64,000 bases of DNA from Zanthoxylum bungeanum (Eukaryota > Streptophyta > Magnoliopsida > Sapindales > Rutaceae). Shown piece by piece: positions 59,100-64,000 of this stretch. A program made the position numbers and the translations under genes. The notes under the pieces are model-generated. The model searched no databases and had not been told where the DNA came from. It saw nothing but the letters and a program-made list of their open reading frames with translations. The number at the start of each line of letters is the position of its first letter. Position 1 is the first letter of the stretch. The stretch is from the NCBI GenBank assembly GCA_019454045.1, contig SKCR01006518.1, forward strand, positions 744,001 through 808,000, given 5' to 3'.

Positions 59100-60830
59100 T
59101 GTTAGAGTTGGTGCTCGGTGCATCAATTTTTGATATATTTATTGTAAATACGTTGTACATTTATATTTTATTATGAATAAAATTTAGTAGTTTCATCAAT
59201 GTAATCTTTAGTATAATGGTAAAGGCGTAAATAGTCAATAGAATGAGTTGTTGTAATGTAATTGCAAAAGTATCACAACAGACACTGAGAAACATCACAA
59301 CATGATTTATTCTTAAAATATTCCTAGTCAAGGTTTACATACATGGTCTGTTAGTAAACCCGCTAGACTGATACATGTCATATATTGAAATAGTTCCAAT
59401 AGCTTATCTCAGTTAACAATGAGCCTTAGAGAGACTCATATAAATATATAGGTATTTATTCGATAAGTACTGAACTACTCACTTGAAGATTCCTAATAGA
59501 TGGTACACCATTGTCAAAATAAATCTTCTCAAATCGAGTAGTATATTAGCTCATTTGACTTGGGATAACACTGCGGTTATGTAAGATATTCCTCACACTT
59601 TAATGGCAGTCACGTCAACGATCTTTTTATGATCGTACCTTCATCTGTTTGTTTGGTGTGTATTGATACTTATGATATCATGTGATGTATCTAGAGAGGA
59701 TATGTCAGTCCTGTGTATGGGATTTAGGTATCCAATCGGTGATTCTTTGAATTCCTTGGCTGCGGTATACTGCGGAAACGCGTTTTGAGTATTTATTTAA
59801 AGAATCATAATTATGTCGCGACATACCTAAATTATTTATAGCGTGGATTTGACATTTTTCTATATCTCCGGAATAATTCGGATAGCCTATAACAGAAGGA
59901 TTAAACATATGCAATTATCTCGACTTGTATTGTTGCACTTGATTATTTATGGTCGTCGTAATTTATGAGTAGATAAATTACAGACACAAAAATGGTTTAT
60001 GTGATAGATAACTTGAATCTAGAGAGTCTCACAATATGAAGTGTACTCGTTGAGCATTTGGGCAATAAATTATGGATTATTTATAATTTACACATGTGAG
60101 TAAAATAATGTGTATTTGTATATGATATATAATTTGATTAGATACACATTAAAGACCTTCTCTTTATTACGATTAATTGAATTAATTAAAGGTTAATTGA
60201 TTATTAATTATAATAGAGAATGAATATTCTTGAAATTTTTTTCCATAACTTTTATTTTATTTGATAATTGGATTAATTCAAATTAATTAATTGTTGATTA
60301 ATTTGGTTTCTGGAAATAGAATATTATAAGAATATTCTATTTACTTGGCCAATTGTAATTGGCTAAACCATATGTTTGAGACACATGGATTCCACTAATC
60401 CAAAAATAAAAAATAAATGAATATTAATTAGATTTAGATGTGTCAAATTTTAGACTAAGTTTGGACTATGTAAATGATCAAAATAGGCCCTGAAATTCGG
60501 CCAACACAAAATAAATGGAAATGTGTTTTTTTTTTTTTTTTGTTAGCTATTTTCTCACTTGTTGAGAGCAAAAATAAAAAAAATTAAGGTTAGTTTCAAA
60601 AGAAGAACACCAAGAGAAGGATTTGGAAACTAGAAGCAAAAATCAAAACTTTAATTTGATCAAGGTAAATTTTTGTTTCTTGTTTATGGATATTATTTTT
60701 CCTAAGCATGTTAATATGTATTTGATATATATTGCATGTTCCAAATATATTGTTGGATAATATATTTGTTTCCAAATATTTATTGTTGTGATTTTGATGA
60801 TAACCTTATTTTTCTTTTATTAACATGTGT
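59100..60830 (+). repeat. Copia-LTR-like sequence, ends uncertain
   Basis: Starts TGTTAGAGTTGGTGC after the microsatellite. Its make-up (TTAATTAATT words, an antiparallel stretch with TTGGCCAATTG at 60340-60362, a T run at 60525) is like the Copia-1 LTR, without clear alignment. A possible end AACA lies near 60830. No PBS follows. Confidence 0.3.
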
Positions 60831-61815
60831 GATTTTTATTTTAATTAAAGTAATTAGCTTCAAAAACTAAAATTATCATTCTAGAGTATTGTCGCCACTC
60901 TTATGAACAAGTTGCCGGTAGCATCTCCGAGAGGGGGATATTACACAGGATCTCAGGAAAACTAATTAAGATGAGTTATTAAGCGTGTGTTTTTGAACAC
61001 CCTTTCATTATCACGTTCAGGTGGTGATTTTGGAGACCAAGAATGGGAGAAGTAGGATTTAACTTCTCAGAGGATCCATCACAGCTCAACATTATAGGTA
61101 TTTCGTATGGACTATGGTCTTAAACTATGATCATTATGTATTAGATTATGTAGTTATAAGATGATGTGTATATTTTGATGGACCTTTGTGATGAATACTA
61201 AAAAGTGTACATTTAAGAAAATGAAAATTAATCATTTTACACTTGTAGTCTCATTAATCCTCTTTATTTAACACATTTGAGAAATTATAATTAAATTTAT
61301 ATTTTATCTATTTTATTGGGATTTTTATTTTTTGTATAAGTAAAATACCATGTTTAATGCTCAATTTGAAAGTGGAGATGATATATTGATTATAAAGGAT
61401 CAAACTTTAAAGTGTATTGGATTCGAATCGGACTTGGAAACTTTCACCGTGTTCTGATTGATTACTAAATGAGCTAACAATAGATTTGCCCACATGTGAT
61501 TGCATTTAATTATTATAAAAAAAATATAAAAATAAAAAAAAAAAAATAGGCAACCTAATTAGCCCTACTTATTAAAATTTAATGTTAGGTTGCCTAACCT
61601 TTGAAATTTGGCAAGAAAAGTGAGCATCTCTCACCTATAAATAGAGTTGCTTAATACATTCTCAAACATGTTTTTTCAATTGTTCTATTGTAGAATTTCA
61701 AAAGAAGTGCCAGCCTTGTGTGTTCCATTTTCTAAGTCTTTGTAGTAATTTTTTCTCACTTTGTTAATAAAATTATGTGTATTTTAATTCACAACATGAG
61801 TAAATAAACATCATA
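60831..61815. other. Non-coding, with a promoter-like segment
   Basis: No coding sequence. It contains an 11-bp inverted repeat (AGGCAACCTAA 61548-61558, TTAGGTTGCCT 61585-61595) and TATAAATA at 61636-61643 followed by an LTR-like R/U5 style stretch (TTAATAAAATTATGTG, 61762). Possibly a fragment of another LTR. Confidence 0.4.
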
Positions 61816-62750
61816 CCGACTTCGATATCCCTATAAAAATCTAATAATTAACAATTCATTATGTCTTATGATTCTTTATTAACGACTTCAAAGGAATTAT
61901 AGATTATCCCAAACTCTATAAAACTCATAGGTTATATTCTCTAGATCATATTCAAAATCCTTCTCTCCCGAGCAATAGATTCTAAACGTTCATCATCTGA
62001 ATTTGTGGCCAACAAACAAGAATCATTAAACACAAGAGAATATAAATAAACTGAATTAAAACTTCATAACAATTAAATTGACAATCAATAGATAGGTTCA
62101 AGCATTGGCTACACCATCCTCTAGAATAATAGAGTTAGTTCATGACCAAATAATAAAACAATGAAAGCATGATCATGAACATATTGGACATCATTAGAGT
62201 TTAAAGAAAGAAACTAGAAGATTAAACCCGAATCGAATTCATTCACATTCGGACGTCACCGCCTTCGTCTCCTCTTGTCGCTCTTCAATCTTTCTCTTTG
62301 GATCTCTCTAAAATATATGTTTAGAACTCTTGATTGTGTATATACTCTTTAGAATTTTGGACGAGTTTATGTATTTATAGGGAAGTCCTGGAGTCCTTAT
62401 ATGTGTGGAACACTGAAAATTGAAGATTATGGACATCTTCTGTAGTGTCGCGACGCCGGAAGTGACGTTACGACTCTGAACTCTTGGGAATCATGAATGG
62501 ATATTGTCTAGGCGTCGCGACGCTAGGCCAATTTTTCAGGATGTGTTTTTTGCTCGTATTCTGCTTTCCCGCGTGCTTCCGATGGGTCCGTAAGGTCCGA
62601 AAACAAGTCTGATTGCCCCAAAATTCATGCTCGAATACTTCCTACCAATAAAACATAAAAGAAACTACAAAATACATTAAAATGACACATAATCTAACAA
62701 AATAGTAGGCTAAGAGTGTAGGAATAAGTGGGTATAAACTGCACTTATCA
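61816..62750 (-). repeat. Truncated Athila-like LTR, second copy
   Basis: Minus strand starts TGATAAGTGCAGTTTATACC at 62750 and follows 52212 backwards to the point equal to 51297, then breaks off. The last 360 bp of the LTR and the internal region are missing. Confidence 0.8.
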
Positions 62751-63834
62751 GTAGCAGATTAAATATAATTGGATAGTTCAATTATATACTCACATATGAA
62801 AATATTATTAATGTGATTAATAATATTATTTTTTCGCACTTGAAACTATATGTTAAATTTAATATATGGTTTTAATAATTATATGATAATTATTAAATAT
62901 ATGTTATTAAATTATATATGATATAATTTAATAAAGGTTAAATTTGGAATTTTCAAATTTGGGTTTTAGAAACCATTGGATTTATTTTAGAAATTAACAC
63001 CTTTTAAAAGGGTGTTAACTTTTTTATTTTTTATAACATATTTTTCTTTATGGAAAGTAAATGATATGTTACAAAAATTTTGAAAATAAACATGTTATGG
63101 TCGAAAATTACAATGGTGGAAGGGGAAGGATTTTGATTTGTTTTGGAAACAAAAACCCTAGATATAATTTTTGGCCTAAGTCTCTCATTCTAACCCTAGC
63201 CTCCACTTCTCTTGTTCTTGCAATTCTCTCAAGTGTTGAGAAAAGAAAAGAAGAATAACAAGAAAAACAAAAAGCGATAAGAAAAATAAGTGTGATTTTA
63301 ATCTCTAAAAAGTTTAGGGATTTGTTTTTGTGAGTGTAGTTCACCCTACTTTCTGTTGGTGACGAGATATAGCTCGGAAGACCTTTTGGTTTCGAACAAA
63401 AATCATAATCTCCTTCTACAAACATACTACACAACAGTGAGCAATTTTATGCACACTGCCACTCACAAAAGTTATGTTTCGGGGCTCGGTTTGATTTCCT
63501 TTTAATACCATTTTTTTGGGGAACCTTTAGAAGTGTTTTAGGATTGTATTGGGGCTGTTTTTAACTGAAAAACATATCTGAAACACAGTGGCTGTTCACG
63601 CAAATAGGGGCTGATTTGGGCAGTGAGCTGGGCGCATTTCGGGTCCAAAACAGTCTAGTTTTATGCCGCTGTTTGGGGGCTGTTCCAGAGCTGAAATTTT
63701 GTTGAAAATAGTATCAATATTTCAGTGGTGGAGCTGGTCAGATTCGGCCTTATGGAGAGAATGGCAGAAAATTTTTCTAGTCTGATCTCAAGTGTCTAAC
63801 GTGTTTCCGCTGTGCTAGGAAAGTGGTTCCTACA
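62751..63834 (+). repeat. Copia-3 5' LTR, right part
   Basis: Ends CTACA at 63834, directly before a primer site. The left end is not resolved; the truncated Athila LTR may have landed in it. Short frames (63061-63434) show no family motif. Confidence 0.6.
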
Positions 63835-63835
63835 A

Positions 63836-63849
63836 TTGGCATCAAGAGC
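63836..63849 (+). other. Copia-3 primer binding site (tRNA-iMet type)
   Basis: TTGGCATCAAGAGC, followed by GAGG; close to the usual TTGGTATCAGAGC with two changes. Confidence 0.7.
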
Positions 63850-64000
63850 GAGGTTGAAAAGTATTCTGAATCCTTCTCTTTTTTATTTAAAGTCACTATT
63901 TTTATTTATTTATATGAGTTATAAATAATAATATGCATGTTTAGATGAGTAGACACAAAATAGTATTCATGAGATGAATAGTTCTTTGTTGATTCATGTG
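63850..64000 (+). other. Copia-3 leader, runs off the window
   Basis: AT-rich, no coding sequence yet. Confidence 0.5.

Noticed and set aside
63061..63434. Small proteins near the right end
   Set aside because: Chance frames inside the Copia-3 LTR on both strands, with no family match.

Overview
This 64-kb window is intergenic heterochromatin of a flowering plant. It is built almost wholly of nested transposable elements, and I see no host gene, tRNA or rRNA. The families point to an angiosperm: a CACTA DNA transposon with a Ulp1-type protease, Ty1/copia elements primed by initiator tRNA-Met, an Athila-like Ty3/gypsy element with a tRNA-Asp type primer site, and several Tat/Ogre-like Ty3/gypsy elements. 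I cannot name the species. Element names (T1, T2, A, B, C, Copia-1 and so on) are local to this report, and all similarity statements are by eye.

Layout. 1-2169 is the right end of a CACTA transposon with a decayed Ulp1 gene. It interrupts the gag of a minus-strand Tat-like element (T2, 2170-15631). Copia-1 (4230-13894, target duplication GTGTG) sits inside the T2 long terminal repeat (LTR). T2 lies in a minus-strand Athila-like element whose pieces are 15632-15999 and 49532-52212. The Athila protease region is split by a 33.5-kb plus-strand Tat-like array (T1, 16000-49531), flanked on both sides by CTTTG. From 52213 to the end are an old duplicated non-coding stretch, a broken Tork-like copia (56050-57640), LTR-like remnants, a truncated Athila LTR and the 5' LTR of another copia.

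The T1 array is the most unusual part. Its LTRs occur in the order A, B/A hybrid, C, two partial C, C, B, A, with internal regions between them. The outer A pair carries the target duplication. The C element (26166-38274) has its own duplication (CACTT/CACTC) and splits one internal region into two halves. Most internal regions have lost gag-pol and instead carry minisatellites (30-, 33-, 48- and about 57-bp units and a family built on GAGGCCCACATC). Only one (42283-47071) keeps a stop-ridden gag and the last codons of pol.

Every complete Tat-like LTR carries a conserved stretch of about 100 bp downstream of its TATA box. Nine copies can be aligned by eye, and the ends and inner arms show compensatory base changes. 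A second covarying hairpin lies just before the LTR end, and leader hairpins share a conserved loop. This looks like a structured RNA element of the transcript leader, which I do not recognise.
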